A DNA stretch of 64,000 bases, taken from the NCBI GenBank assembly GCA_037576215.1, contig JBANDB010000002.1:248001-312000 (forward strand), in the 5' to 3' direction. This DNA is from Armillaria gallica. Its lineage: Eukaryota > Basidiomycota > Agaricomycetes > Agaricales > Physalacriaceae. Positions 44,481-57,580 of this stretch are shown here, piece after piece. Below the pieces are notes generated by a model that did not search any database, had not been told where the DNA came from, and was given only the letters and a program-made list of their open reading frames with translations. Both the position numbers and the translations under genes were made by a program. Numbering within the stretch: position 1 is the stretch's first letter; every line of letters starts with the position of its first letter.

Positions 44481-47400
44481 CGTCCATAGCAGAACATCGG
44501 TCTCCCAACTTGGCCCACTATTTACTCTGTGTCAGCTACAATATACTGCACAAATACGCTCCCTTGGACGCACCCTACACGTCGGAAGTATACAGCATTT
44601 TGGTCTCCTGGTAATTTACCAATTTCGGCATGGCGTCCTTCGAGTTGCTACTGGCACTAGCAATAATTTACCCATTGCATCCGCGCTACTCGTTGGCCTT
44701 CAGTACTCAGTATCCTAGCGCAAGTTCTGTTCGATGCGGATACGTATGATGTCATTCTGATATTGGGCAAAGTTACCATCACGTGCCTCGACTGGCACTA
44801 TGACGTACCTATAAATACCCTCGTCGAGAATTGGTTCTCCCTTCCCTCCTTTCATTAGCCGCCTCCATCGTCCTCTCAGTCGCTTTATACATCCACAGAC
44901 CGGCCTCTATCATTCCCACCTGTAGCTTGTCCTGCTCTCGACAACTATTTCTTTATTTCTCATGCGGTCCCTTCGGCCCCATGAAATCTTCGTTATCTGC
45001 CCCAATTCTCTCAGGCTCTGGTGTTTCCTCCTCTCGAGCATGAGCGCCAGCTAGGCACGCAGCCAATTTCAACACTTCCCATAGCAAACACGGAGAGCTC
45101 GGCGGTCTCAATATTTGGGTGAAAATAAAACAATACACCCAGGGTTAACAATGAGTTTCATCACCTTCCATTGTGAGTCACAACTTGCATATATGCGCAT
45201 ATATTGATGTTGTCTTTTGTAAATAGGTGGTTGATCTCTTCCTCCGTGTGTGACCGACGCCACTGCCGTACGCGCTGAATATTGTCTCAATTTATATACA
45301 GATTCTATCGAGAGTGCAAACGGTGCATATCGTTCTGTCCGTATTGGACGAACCACTCGTCCAGCTCCATCTAATCATATCCGTCATACATTTCATTGCA
45401 GCATTAGCTGCCCGTGATAAAGGCCATATGCGTCAGTGTTCGAGGCTAGTTCCTCGGTGTCATCAATCCTCCTCGAGCTACAACATATAGTGCTCCACAG
45501 TGACATAAATCTAGACTTCGCTTGTTCAAGATCTATTACTACGACGCCTTTACCAGATCGCGGGAAGGATCTTTACTTCTCGACTGCGACAACCGGGGTG
45601 TATGACGTATCGAATACGCGTTGATTCCACCTTATTGAGATCATGACTAGTTCTAACTTGAACTAGCCAATTCTGCAATCTATTGAAAATCCGTCTCCTG
45701 ATGTTCCGCCGGAATAACCAAATCGCTTAACGGGGTAATCATTTTTTGCCTGACAATGGCTGACATGTTCACAACAAAGATTCATGTGCAAATTAGACTA
45801 GCTTTGGGCATCAGGAGTCCAATTCAGAGCACTCTGATGATGCGTAGATTGCGTCTCGTGAAGCCTCCAGGTGTCAAAAAGGTATGTGATTTTCTTCTTG
45901 GATAAACACCACAGTTCACGGATTTTGGCACTTCCTTGATCGTAGGCAGCTATCAGCATCTTTTCTCATGTCGTAAATCAAAAATGTTCTCTTCACAGCA
46001 CCACCTTAATCGCTTCTTGTGCTCAGAATTTGAGACCGCGGACTCTCTCGAAGGCGAAGGCAGTAGTGTCAGCGCCGTTCTTTTTTCATTGTGCCCTTTG
46101 AACTCCCACACATCGGTGCAAATCATCGAAAAATGACTTTGATGGTCTCGGGGTCACTCGCGGCCCGGGAACAAAGCTGTTTTGCATGTGGCGCTATTCG
46201 AACCTTACATACATGTACTGCGCTTCACATGGAGACGTAGGGGCGAGAGCTGGAGGCCCCCATCTTCGGCCCTCTTTGCCCTTTGTTGAACATATTAGAG
46301 CCATCTTATGACTCGGGCTACATGGGTGCTGTATTCTGCTCGGACTCAGTCAGTCCAGTGCTCTGGAACGCCATTGAAAATCTGTCTTCTCCTTCTTGAC
46401 GACAGAATCCGTAACCTTCTGCCGCGATCCGCTACCTTTCTTCTTCCGGGGCGCGCTGCTCCTCCTCTTTTGGAGTATTGAATGGGCCCACATTTACTCC
46501 GCAACTACGACCAGGCTGTAGTCTAGTCTTCGACGCTCTTCGCGAGTCTAGTGCCCATCGCTATGGATATCTGGAACATTTATTTTATGATGAATGAAAT
46601 CCGAACTGCTGTGAGAGGCCGGATCAAGAACTTTGGACCAAGTAGACGGGTATGTGATACCTGGTTCGAAGCCAACGGATTTACCCGACTTCGGTCAAGA
46701 CCAACGAAAAGTCTCGAGAAGGAAACCTGAAGACCCATATAACTTGCGGAGTCGGACGGACAGAAGCAAAGATGAGAAGGATTTCATCAGGATGTTCTTG
46801 TGTTACAAACGAAAAAAACGACTTCTCTGAGAGCACTGAGCAGATGATTCGACTTGGTGTTCATAGAGGACTAAAATTTCCCTCTACAGCTTGTATGGTG
46901 AGTACTGTTCCTTCCGGCTCTTCTTCTACATGATTTCTTTTGTAATTTTTCGTTTTCTTAGGCGGGCTCTCATTCAGTAACACTTATGGCAGCTGCTTAG
47001 GCAGGTCTGGTCGGCAAATTTCTTTGACCATGATCTCCGCCGGTGTGACCGCCATCTAGATCTCTCGCCGCCAGCATAGAGCGCCTCCTAGATGTGTGGA
47101 AATTATTTCCGCCGATATAGGAATTACTGAAGCGCACCACTCGTAGACGATAACTGGCACCTATCGAGCTGGTGGAACAGACTAAAAGTTCTGCTTGCCG
47201 AGCGCGCTGAATGTGTCAAAAACGCTGATGACCTCCTCAGTACCACCCGTTTCCATCAATGGTACATATTCCCAAAGACAATGCCAAGCTGGGAGACTTC
47301 TCAGTGATCCACTTCGTCAATCTGGCCGTCGCTCCGAACCACTTTACCAAGCCACAGTCGCATCGCTGATATCCACGCAACATCGGAAAACACGTTCGCT

Positions 47401-48649
47401 CCCAGCACGCGACACCTTCCGCTGTGATATTATTGACGCTGTTCGATGATGGCGCAACAGTAGCTACTGCCGGACGAGGCATAGATGGCAGGGCATACCA
47501 TGGAGGTCCGAGGATCTGGTAGCGCTGCGCCTCGCGTGGTTCAAGATGATCATACTAGTACATTGAGACCCGACTACAGTCTCTTTGCTTAGACTACGAA
47601 GATATGTCCATCGCTAACAGCATCCAAGGCTGGACAGTGTAATTTGGTTAACTTGTTCGCAATTTCATCGCTACAAATTTCCTTTTACGCCAAGATATTT
47701 GCTAAATTTATCTGCGCTATTTCAGCGATCGGCAACTCGGCACCGATGACGTCAAAGGAGACTTACTAATTGGCGGTCAATCCAACCACCGCCGGCATGC
47801 TTTTTTCTGGATCTTTTCCATGCAGGTCTACAGTCACCGCCCGCTTGGCGCTTTCGCTGTAGCAACGAAGTACGGCCAAATCTGCTCCCACCACCCTACA
47901 TCAACCGACATCGTCGCAATGGTTACCATGGTATTTTCGAGAGACAGTAGTTGGACAGTGGACGCCACGGGCAGGAAGTCGTAACGGGTCGCTCTCTTCC
48001 TCCAGCATTCATGGCACCTCCATTTATTACCTGGGGCATCAGAGAAATGGGACAGGTCAGACCGTGAAGCGTAGGAAGCTGGTGCCAATCATGTCAGATG
48101 ATGGGTATTCTTTTTCTCTCCTGGGCCTCAGTTGCGCCTTTGTTTCTTCCTCTCCTTCCATTCTTCCCACTGAGTTTCGTAATAGCTCTACTGGTACTAT
48201 TTTTGCGCTCCCGTTGATCCTACATATTACTGTAATGGTCTGCTCTGAAAATAGCCAGAATGTCACCCCTCCTCCTACCTCCCCCCTTGATCTTTTCCTA
48301 AATACCATACTGTTGTACTTGTTCACTGCACGTAAATTCACAGGACGGAAGTCTGAAGTTTGAGCTATATAGCCTTTTAGTGTTAACGGTCTAGACCGAA
48401 ATTTCCCCGGATTTTCCAAATTTGTCAATAGATAATTCGCCTCTTGCTCCTGAGCCACTGCAGCCTGGTATCTCATTGATGAAAATGCTGTCACGGACTG
48501 CTCATATAATGTCCCAGGGTGTCACTGCCGGGCTACTTTTATCTTGTGATTTGCTGCTCACGCGGTTTCGAAGCCAGCATCCGCGCGGTTTCCCTATTAA
48601 TCCTATCACGTTCACAGCGATATAAGAATTGGACCTCAGACACGCTCCA
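44481..48649. other. Long stretch with no supportable gene; TATA-like box at 44810
   Basis: TATAAATA at 44810-44817, preceded by TGACGTA and followed by CT-rich sequence, looks like a promoter, but no good coding frame follows it. Frames at 45936-46136, 46633-46830, 47195-47449 and 48057-48494 are short, overlap frames on the other strand and show no domain. Decayed genes are possible. Confidence 0.4.
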
Positions 48650-51600
48650 ATGGCTTTTATCAGCTCCCAGGACGACTTGTGGGATACCTTGAACTCGTTG
48701 TGGAACGCTATGGTTGGGTTTATGTGGTATATGACTGCGTTGCTGGCAGTTTCTGGCAGTGGTGGGAATGTCGCGGCGGCTCAGTACCTTCTGGGACTAG
48801 GTGCGTTACTTTCTCTTTTCGTCTATCTCTTCAATGCTCAACGGCAGTGTAGGCGTTGCCGATATCACTGGGTATGTGGCTAGCCCTCGAGCTGCCTATG
48901 TTAGACTGAATTGTTGGGCAGCCCGATTGTGGAAACCAACATGATGGTGGAGAAATTCAAATTGTCTCCATTCACCTGGTAGCTGAGCGGAAATTGTAGG
49001 GCTATGCATCTCTAGCGCAAACAGATACTGGACTCCATATGCGTCAGTTCAGCCGTGTGTTTATCGTAGCCGACGCTTCGGATCCTTCCAGTCGAATTCT
49101 GTTCATCAACTCTGGTGAGTCTTATCACTTCAACTGCGTGCTAGACGGAAGGATGCGGCCTCTTGTGTTGGTGAATTGCCGGGCGATGATTGCCAGCGAT
49201 GATACGCTAGCACGGAAGTTCATAAAGCGCCTGGGTAATTTCGTGGTCACCGGATCGAGGAGTAGTCGTAAAATGACGGGCGGAGGTACCATCATTCAGT
49301 TTTGCGTGCTTCGATTGATTTTCAGAGGTCTTTTACCGACGCGCGAAGCACGGATCATTGACGATTTCCCCTCCAAAACCTCAGGCCCCAGTTTTTCCTG
49401 TTTGAAGAGATCTACGCGGCCAATCTCACATGATTTTCGTTTCGTACAGATATAGCCATGGGAGATTCAGGCGTTAGGCGCTCGATCGTCGCGGAGTTGA
49501 CTTCCTTGTACCCGGGCGTCTACACCAACGAAAACATAGCGCTGATAGGCACTCATCAACACTCCGGGGTCGGGGGGTATCTAGAGAACCTTCTACCTCA
49601 GATAACTGCCTTGGGTTACGTTCCTCAGACCGCGGAGGCTATCGTGAGCGGCACGGTCCTCGCAGCGCAGCGCGCTCATAATAGTTTGGCGCCCGGCAGT
49701 TTAAGCCTGGGAAACACTACTATTTTGGATGCCAATATCAACCGGTCACCTTCCGCTTACCTAAACAATCCCGCAGAAGAAAGAGCAAGGTATGAGTATG
49801 ATCAGGACAAGGATATGACACTCCTGCGTTTCGACGACGAATCGGGTACAGCGAGGGGTTTCTTGAGTTTCTTTGCTGTCCATGGCACCAGTATCTATGA
49901 AGTATGTGTGGCCCAATTTCGGATTTATTTCGGTCGTCCTCACGCGCACGTTGATAGAACAACACCCTCGTTAGCTCAGATAACAAGGGGATGGCCGCAT
50001 ACCTGTATGAATCTCTCGTAGAACCTGATGCCATGCCAGGCAACACGTCGTTCGTTGCTGGTTTCACACAAGCCAATGTGGGCGACACCAGTCCTAACAC
50101 GTGTGTTCTCTGGTTCTTTGTTCCACTTTCACCCCTCCAATTGTGTTCCATGCAGTCTCGGCGCTTTCTGCGAAAGTCCGGGAAAGGACTATGATGGACT
50201 TGCCTGCGACTTCGATCACTCGACCTGCGGTGGGACCGTGCAAGACTGCCATGGACGGTAAGCGCCCGTGAAAACAAATGATGCCAAGATTCCATACTAA
50301 CAAATGAGCGCTAGTGGCCCGGGATTTCGCGTGTCTGACTTCGAGTCCAACAGAATCATCGGCGAAAAGCAGTTTGAAGGGGCTCGTACCATCATGGAAG
50401 GCTCTTTGGCGCCCGTCAGTGGAACCGTGAGGAGTGTGCATGTTTACATGAACATGTACTCGTAATTTCCTTTTTCTCTTCCGACCAGATCTCATGTAAA
50501 TTCCCAAGGGCGAACCATACCTTTACCTTACCAAATGGAACTACTGTACAAACATGTCCCGCTGCAATGGGTAGGTCCAACTATTTTTCTCTGCATTCTT
50601 GTGGCCTTGGTTATAACTGGCTGTTAATATCAGGTTTCGCTTTTGCGGGAGGTACCACGTGAGCGAAGTAATGCAGAGTTGCCTTACTTGTCTGCTCACT
50701 GCCCCTGGTATAGCGACGGACCCGGCGCCTTCGACTTTATCCAAGGAGATAACTCGTCAACCCCGCAGTACGTCGGTCATTGTCGCAGTCAAGTCGAGAT
50801 TTTCTGACTGGCATATGTTTGTTGACATCCAGGAATCCTTTCTGGGAACTCGTTAAAGGTATCTTGTGGCTTCTTCGCTAACGTTATGAGATGAGTTCGA
50901 TTGACGGGTTACTTTGAATATAGGCGTGGTGACGCCGTCGCCATCTAAGGTTCAAATCGCTTGTCAGGACCCTAAGCCAATTCTATTGAACACGGTAAAT
51001 ACTACGGCTTTTCCATTTAATGCGGTACGCTCGGATCTTTGCTAAACGTCAATGGCAGGGTTACGCGCATGTACCATACGAATGGTCTCCTAGCTCAGTC
51101 GACATTCAGATGCTTCGCGTAGGCAATTTTGGTATGCTGCTTCCTTCGAAGCTGATAACAGCCGCATATTGATTTAACACATCAAAATCATTTAGTGATG
51201 CTCATCATGCCAGGCAAGAAAATTCACCCGCCACCCATGTTAACCTTAAGCTATTGTTATTGATAACATATCATATCACAGGTGAATTAACGACTATGTC
51301 CGGTAGAAGAATTCGGTTCGCAACAACTCATCAATGAATTGCGGGGTTCTTTTTGATATGTGTTTATTTTAGGGAGGCCATCCGGGCAGAATTGATCTCT
51401 TCGGGCATTTTGGGTTCGAGCGCGTATGTGGCCATTGCTGGCCCCGCCAATACGTATGCGCATTATGTGGCTACTCGAGAAGAGTATGGCGCACAACGGT
51501 ACGAAGGTGCTTCGACGATCTTTGGGCAATGTGGGTTCAGCTCTTCTCGCTCGTTCGGAAGCATAGTGGATTGACGTTACATTGGCAGATACACTTGAGG

Positions 51601-52413
51601 CCTACATCGATAAGTACACGAGCCTCGTACCGTTTTTGGGCCAGTCGCCGTCGGGAACGCCCGCCTCCGATGCACCCCCCGCCGAACAAACCTCCAAGGC
51701 TATTTCCTTACAGGTGTGTTTTCGATTGACGTCCCTCCGTTTATGTTATTGTTTATTGTTTATCTATCAACTCAATTGTAGACCGGTGTCGTTTTCGACG
51801 CCGCCCCGATTGGGAAGCATTTCGGAGATGTCCTGACTGACGTGAAGGCTTCATATGCGGTCGGGGATACTGTCACAGCCCGATTTGTTGGCGCTAATCC
51901 AAGGGTAAGACCGCCACTATCTCCTCGTGATATCGACTAGGAAGTTCATCGCTTAACCTAGAACAACCTGCGACTTGGAAGTACCTTCCTCACAGTTGAT
52001 CACCAGGTCTCGGGTCAGTGGGTGACCGTCAAGTCTGATGCTCATCCTTCGACTACGCTTAAATGGAATAGAACGAGTACTGTGAGTCATCTGCATCGAA
52101 ACAAACGGGAGAAGTGCGATTGTAATGGATTTTTTAGATCCTTGGCACAAGTACAGTGGACATCTCATGGTAAGTCCTTTTCCTGACCCTGCTGATCGTG
52201 GTGACTCCATGACTGATTGATTGATTATTTTGTTACGTTAGGACCATTGAAAGTGGGACACCCTGTAAGGCTCTTGCATGCTTTGTCGATCGACTCCTAA
52301 TTGACCTCATATCAGCTGGAACATATCGCATTGTTTATTACGGTGACTCCAAGCCGCTGATTGGCTCTATCTCTTCCTTTTCCGGGATCTCGTCGACCTT
52401 TACAGTCTCCTAG
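48650..52413 (+). CDS. Neutral (non-lysosomal) ceramidase, 23 exons, 731 aa
   Basis: Hydrolyses ceramide to sphingosine and fatty acid; neutral ceramidases are usually secreted or membrane-associated. Exons: 48650-48800, 48853-48871, 48922-48946, 49000-49114, 49450-49901, 49958-50100, 50156-50257, 50315-50461, 50509-50570, 50634-50658, 50714-50767, 50833-50858, 50924-50994, 51059-51131, 51196-51213, 51282-51315, 51373-51530, 51589-51713, 51782-51904, 51962-52081, 52138-52169, 52242-52264, 52316-52413. All phases agree and the total is 732 codons ending TAG. Key motifs are the zinc-binding GTHQHSG (His139, His141), FFAVHGTS (His247) and VGDTSPN with the nucleophile Ser298, then HSTCGGTVQDCHGRGPGF and a C-terminal beta-rich domain. 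Residues about 22-44 are hydrophobic, a possible signal anchor. Intron 15 is GC-AG. Intron 4 is 335 nt against about 50-70 for the others. Confidence 0.93.
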
Positions 52414-52682
52414 TGTTATTTGAGAATATTGACCATAACGTTATTAACGACCTGCACGTCCTCCATGCATATAGTTTTACCCAGTGTATGGTGTTATCAA
52501 TTGTTCTGCTTCTTGTCGTGTACACGTATGACTGGTCCAAATGCGGCCCTCGGGCTGCCTCGAGGTCAACATGAGTCCGAAGCTTATGATGGCTATTAAG
52601 GGTCAACAAGGCGATGATGGGCACGTAGCCTCCCCTCGCATTCTACATCGATCACACAGCTACTGTATTCCCCGCTCTCACC

Positions 52683-53246
52683 ATGTTTCGCAATTTTTCC
52701 AGCCAACTTGCCGCTGCGGCCGTAGGAAATAACAGCGGAGACAAGAAGACGATGTCTCCGACCCTCCGGTCCGATATATACACAGCCGTTGATCAGGCTA
52801 ATTCGTGGCTATCTGGTGGGAAGGGTGGAAGCTTACCTGGAGATGGAGTGTCATACGGGGCTGTACTAGCTACGATCCAGAAGCATTTCCCTGACACAAA
52901 GATCGGCATTGATTCGCTTGGAAACACCGAGAGTGAAGTCGCCATTGTCGTCGGAGGCGTCACGAACATGGTTCTCGAGATGAGCAAATGGGAGGGAATG
53001 GCAGGAGGAATGGCGATGAAGACTTGGGTTGATGCTCTGGTTGGCGCCTATACCAGGGTAGATGGATCGAAGAAGCCCATGATCGCTAAGGGGATCACCA
53101 GAGGGATTAACCAAAACACAGATGTGTCGCTCATCACCAAAGAGTTTACGGCAAAGATTCAGATCATAACCTGCTTGAAATCTCGTAGGTTTTTTTTTAT
53201 TGACAGAGATTTTCACCGTCCTGACGTTGCACTTTATCGATATTAG
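52683..53246 (+). CDS. Uncharacterised protein, up to 187 aa
   Basis: Starts with MFRNFSSQLAAAAVGNNSGD, an N-terminus that could be a mitochondrial presequence. A soluble-looking core follows (LRSDIYTAVDQANSWLSGGK, DTKIGIDSLGNTESEVAIVV, then WEGMAGGMAMKTWVDALVGA). No domain is recognised. The last part after TAKIQIITCLKS follows a T-rich stretch with GTAGGTTT and looks non-coding, so the true C-terminus may be spliced. The gene lies 270 bp after the ceramidase on the same strand. Confidence 0.5.
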   Translation: MFRNFSSQLAAAAVGNNSGDKKTMSPTLRSDIYTAVDQANSWLSGGKGGSLPGDGVSYGAVLATIQKHFPDTKIGIDSLGNTESEVAIVVGGVTNMVLEMSKWEGMAGGMAMKTWVDALVGAYTRVDGSKKPMIAKGITRGINQNTDVSLITKEFTAKIQIITCLKSRRFFFIDRDFHRPDVALYRY

Positions 53247-53641
53247 TCATTACCAGGGTTTATGGGGCGGGAAGCGAGGAAGCGCGTCGGGCCGAGGCAT
53301 CATTGAGCTCCAAGTTCATCTAAATTGAGCTCCGTACACACGAGGTCATGGTATATATGTACAATAAATGATTGTGTACGACAAATCGATGATAGTGTAA
53401 ATACGATGGCTAAGATCCAGTTAAATTAGAAAAATAATAACTCCGATAACAAAAGCGGCGATGGTTTAGAGATATCTGCAGGGATAGAGATTCACAATTT
53501 GATATATTAACGAGCGGCGACCCACTTACGCTATTACAGCACAGGTGGATGAAAATCCGGAAATACAATGAATAATACATTTGATTTACCTGAAAATGAA
53601 TCGCAGATCAGCGGCGGCGAGTATCAAGAGAGAAGTGCAAC
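53247..53641. other. Intergenic region between convergent genes
   Basis: AT-rich, with only short frames. It probably holds the 3' UTRs of the 52683 gene and of the TEA factor. Confidence 0.5.
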
Positions 53642-55182
53642 TCACAATTGCATTTGGTAAGTCTCGCTCATATAATTTGACAACTCCGTTGGGAAACAAA
53701 CAGATGTCGGGGAACTTGATCCAGGGGTGGAATGATTATCGAAGACTTCACGAGGACTGGGTACGGCCTTCTCGACTGAGCTTCGGTCGGAATGAGGGGG
53801 GGTAGAGAAGCCCCAGGCAGCGTCGTCGAAGGAGTGGAAGTCGTACACATGACTCTCAGGCTTGCCATACTCCATCATTTCTGTCGAGTCGTCGGTACCG
53901 AAGCAATCGGTTGGCAGATTATCGAAGGGGAATCCATATTGCGGATCAGAGAGCAGCGAGGGATCGCTCGCTGAATACCCAGCGGGATAGCTGAATTTGA
54001 ACGTTGCCGAATACAGAGTTCCAGAAGCGTGGGGGGTTTCAACTATGTCCTGGTATATGGTAAATTTTGTGGGATCTGTATATGAACACGTTAGAAAGAA
54101 ATGAAGCGAACAGAAGGGATTTGGAGCCTACCAGAGCTCTCGGATATGGTCTTCCAGTAGCCTGGCACTAGCGGAGTGGTATAGAGCAGACCATCGGTAC
54201 CGGGTGCGGCTTCTACGGGCGGCGTATCGCGTAATGTTAGGCTTGTCATCTCCGAAAAGACAACAACCCCGTCTGCTAGGACGGTGAAGTTCGAGTTCGC
54301 TGCGATCGGAGAACGGGAAACGAAGGCGAGCGTAGGGTCGATGGCGCGGATAGGTCTGGGTTCATCAGAGATCCGTCTAGCATTGTCCGTGATGGCGGAA
54401 GCGGATGTAGTGGCGGAGCTGTGCCTGTGAGTGGCATCGTCGGGAAGAATGTCGATGCAGTAAGTGTGCCGTCCAGGACTATTACTGTTCTGCTTCTCTT
54501 GGGATGGGAAACCAAAAGATGCTACCTCATCCGTAGGCGTAATTGGAACACTCGCACTTCCACTCGATGAGGCCGAGTCGCAATTAAGCGAGGAGAGACC
54601 GTGCTGTGAGCCATACTGAGAGCGAATCAACGAGGAAGAGACTGGGCGACGACACGGAGACAGGAGATCCATGACTTGAGAAGCAGGGTGATCAGCTGGA
54701 GATTTGCATGGAGTGACTGGTATACGTACGGCGCTTCCCCGTGCAGGTCTCCCTGAGCTGTTGAAGGCGACTCCCAACTTGCTTGGCCGTCCTCCGTCTC
54801 CCAGTCTTCCGGAAGATGTATTCAGATATGAAGCGGTTGCGCATAGGGAATCGACCTAGGAGTCGCGTCTCCCTCGAATCATCTGGTTGGTATTGCTCCA
54901 AGCCTAAGCGAAGGCACAACGTTAGTACAACTGCAACCGGCGGCGTTAGAGCAGCTGAGTACCTTCGATTAAAGCGGCCTCGAGCTCTGCAGGCCAAACC
55001 ATCTCGCCCCCTCGCAATGTCTTCCAGCTTTTCCGTCCGTTATAGATAGTTTGGAATACCTCCTGGGCACCGGTGTTAGAGCCGGATTTGACGTCGTTCA
55101 TATTAGCTCGAGCGTATCGGGTGGTGGGTGAGGAGGAGGAGGCCTTTGCGTGAGAAGACCAGACGGGTGTAGGAGACCGCAT
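53642..55182 (-). CDS. TEA/ATTS-domain transcription factor, 4 exons, 456 aa
   Basis: Minus-strand exons are 55182-54963, 54903-54730, 54674-54132 and 54075-53642, with introns of 59, 55 and 56 nt, all GT-AG and phase-consistent (457 codons with stop). Residues about 57-130 form a TEA DNA-binding domain: EMVWPAELEAALIEG, then LEQYQPDDSRET, RNRFISEYIFRKTGRRRTAK and QVGSRLQQLRET. This is the domain of yeast Tec1, Aspergillus AbaA and animal TEF-1, which bind CATTCC-like sites. The rest is Ser/Pro-rich, with an acidic and aromatic C-terminus that could activate transcription. Fungal members control filamentation, development or conidiation. The role here is not known. The third intron has a CTAAC branch site. 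Confidence 0.93.
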
Positions 55183-57580
55183 TATAACGTGGTGTATGTA
55201 AAGAGTGAACGAGGGGGAAAGGAGTGTGAGTGTTGGGCCTTTTGAAGGAAGAACAAAGGCCGCAGATTGATCTTCGCAAGGAGCGTCATAGTGATAATTG
55301 AAGGCTCTTTAATACCAAGCTTTCTCGGCTCACATCAGTGTACCGCATCGGGACGTCCGAGATCTCGTAAACCTCCAGCGCTTGTCCCACAGGAGTAAAG
55401 TGTCTGAGGAGGAGCTAAAATTCTCTCGCCGAGCATAGACATTCTGATCAAGAAGGCATCCGTTTAGAGGCGTTGCCAAAAACGTGGCAAACTGTTGCAA
55501 ATCAAAGCCTAACGAAATCAGCGTCAGTTCGACTCGCACGCCCCATGAGGGCCCTCGCTGCGTCGACTATGCATTCCTCCGTGCCCTGCTCGCCCCCTGC
55601 CATGGGACGTTGTGCAGAGTGAGCAGCAAAACGCAAATCCGGGAGGACCCGCGGCCGTACGTTAGCAGGTCCCAACATTGCAAAACCTCGTGCACAGCTC
55701 CGGTGATGGACAACTCCTGAAATTACATCAGTAAACAATACAAATTTGGAATGGAATGAGGTGGCATGACCAGCTGTATTCCGTGCTGAATCTGATGCTA
55801 TGTTTTCCGACATTACTTAGGTGTCCATCGATCATCAGTCGATCAGCAATCGCCTATCCGGTAACTTAGGACTCATGGGCGACGCGTGCCTTCGACATAA
55901 TCGCCGTGCGCGTGCAGTTGGGGCATTGAACGGGGCGCGAACTCTGGGGACATGATTTTAGGTACCGGACCCACGGGATGTGATTGAACGATACGACGAG
56001 AAGACCTGGTGAGATACAGATTTGCATCGATGAATCATACTGAGCCTTGAGAATGATGGAAGCCAGAAATTCGAATCGAAAAACTTGTAGCAAGTTTCTA
56101 AAACATCCTCGATCAAACCAGACATATGGATGCCCTTCATATGCAAGCGCCTGTGGCCATTTTTATGAATGGAGATAAACTTGCTTACCGCAAAGGTGGG
56201 TGTGCAAATTCACACACCGGATCCGGCAAAGCTTCCGTATTCGAGGGCGCAGGGAGGTCATCCATAAGTGCCAATGTATTTGTCTTCGGCGTTATACTGG
56301 GACCTGACTCGGCAAGATCTGCTTCTACCGACTCAACTAAACGGATTTAATGTGAACATTGAATAGCACACATTGTATGTGCTAATAGAATACGAACGTA
56401 TCCGGGCGTCTAAGCTTCGAAGAACGCGGGTCCCATGATGGTGTCCGAATGGCAAGGCGTATTGGAGAGAACATACCCAGCACTTTGAGAAACGTGACCT
56501 AGGTGGGATACGGAGATTATGAAACAGCGTAAAGGTTCGCGGCATCCATGATTCTCTTCGAACAAAGATCTCAGCTTCGAGGTCCACGGGCGCCAAAAAA
56601 AAAAAGAACTCGGCATAGTCGATGGATGTTCGGACAACACATGAGATCTGCTGAGTTTTCCTGGTCCGAATGATATGGACACCGGAGCAGATTCGATGGC
56701 GTCCATTCATCTGAAGGCCGATAATCTAGGACTCGTGGGTCGCAGAAAGGAAGACTATGGCGTGGGAAGAATTAGGCTATATTTAGCAATTGACCCCCCA
56801 GTTTGGCGTAGTTTGAAATATCTGATTTCGTATCCGAATCCCGTTTTCGCGGTTCCGACGCTGTACGACCGACAGACCGACCCTCCTAGCCGCACCCCAC
56901 TCCAGCCCTAAGGCAGTACAACAACTGAGATATCCTCGCGAAATGTTATCTACCGTCTGACATTTGCTAGTAGCTACCAACAATGCTTAATTAAAATAGA
57001 GGCTATGCGTATGAGCAATAATTATTGTATGGGCCTGGCACTGGCAGATACAAGTTCGACAAGTGACGGAATCAGATGTTGTAGAATGGGTAAACCCGGT
57101 GACTTCACAAGGCACCCAGCGTATCCGGATGATGACCATTTTCCCTTGGGCGCACTGATGCTGAGCGCTCACCTTATGAGTCAGGATCGGCCGCCTCAGA
57201 ATGTACCTCTCTTAGTCTATATGTGTTGATGACAACTTATCAGTGGAGGAGAAAAGTGCCTGTTCAAAACAGTGTTGACAAGTTCGTGATTGAGATGTAA
57301 AGGAGTTAGACTCATGATTGTCCAAACGATCTAACGTGATTGACGACAAGGCCGAAAATCGTGCATTGCTTTATTTAAAGGTATGAGCGTAAAGCAAGTG
57401 TAAAGGTGTACAAAAATAATGAATGTACGAAACCGGCGGATATGATACAACAAACAATAAGTATAAGTGAAGCAGCAAACTAATAACTAGTCCGTGCGTA
57501 TAACGAAAGCAATATCTCATAATCACTCCATAAAGAATGAATGTAAAAGAACAATTCTAATAATGTGTCCACAGAAAACG
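55183..57580. other. Intergenic with possible minus-strand exon fragments
   Basis: On the minus strand a clear coding-like segment ends at a donor site (about 56345-56180: ALMDDLPAPSNTEALPDPVC, then EFAHPP before GTAAGC). The following region holds CPNCTRTAIMSKARVAHES (55866-55925). A Ser/Pro-rich start at 56706 (MDAIESAPVSISFGPGKL) may belong to the same gene. I could not join these into one frame; an 11-A run at 56597 complicates matters. A small spliced gene or pseudogene on the minus strand at about 55866-56706 is possible. Confidence 0.3.

Noticed and set aside
44810..45060. Pheromone-precursor-like small gene after the TATA box
   Set aside because: The ATG frames there (for example from 44980) lack a C-terminal CaaX motif and are too short to support.
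47834..48494. Minus-strand ORFs just upstream of the ceramidase
   Set aside because: They overlap each other in different frames, share no domain and lie where the promoter of the ceramidase should be.
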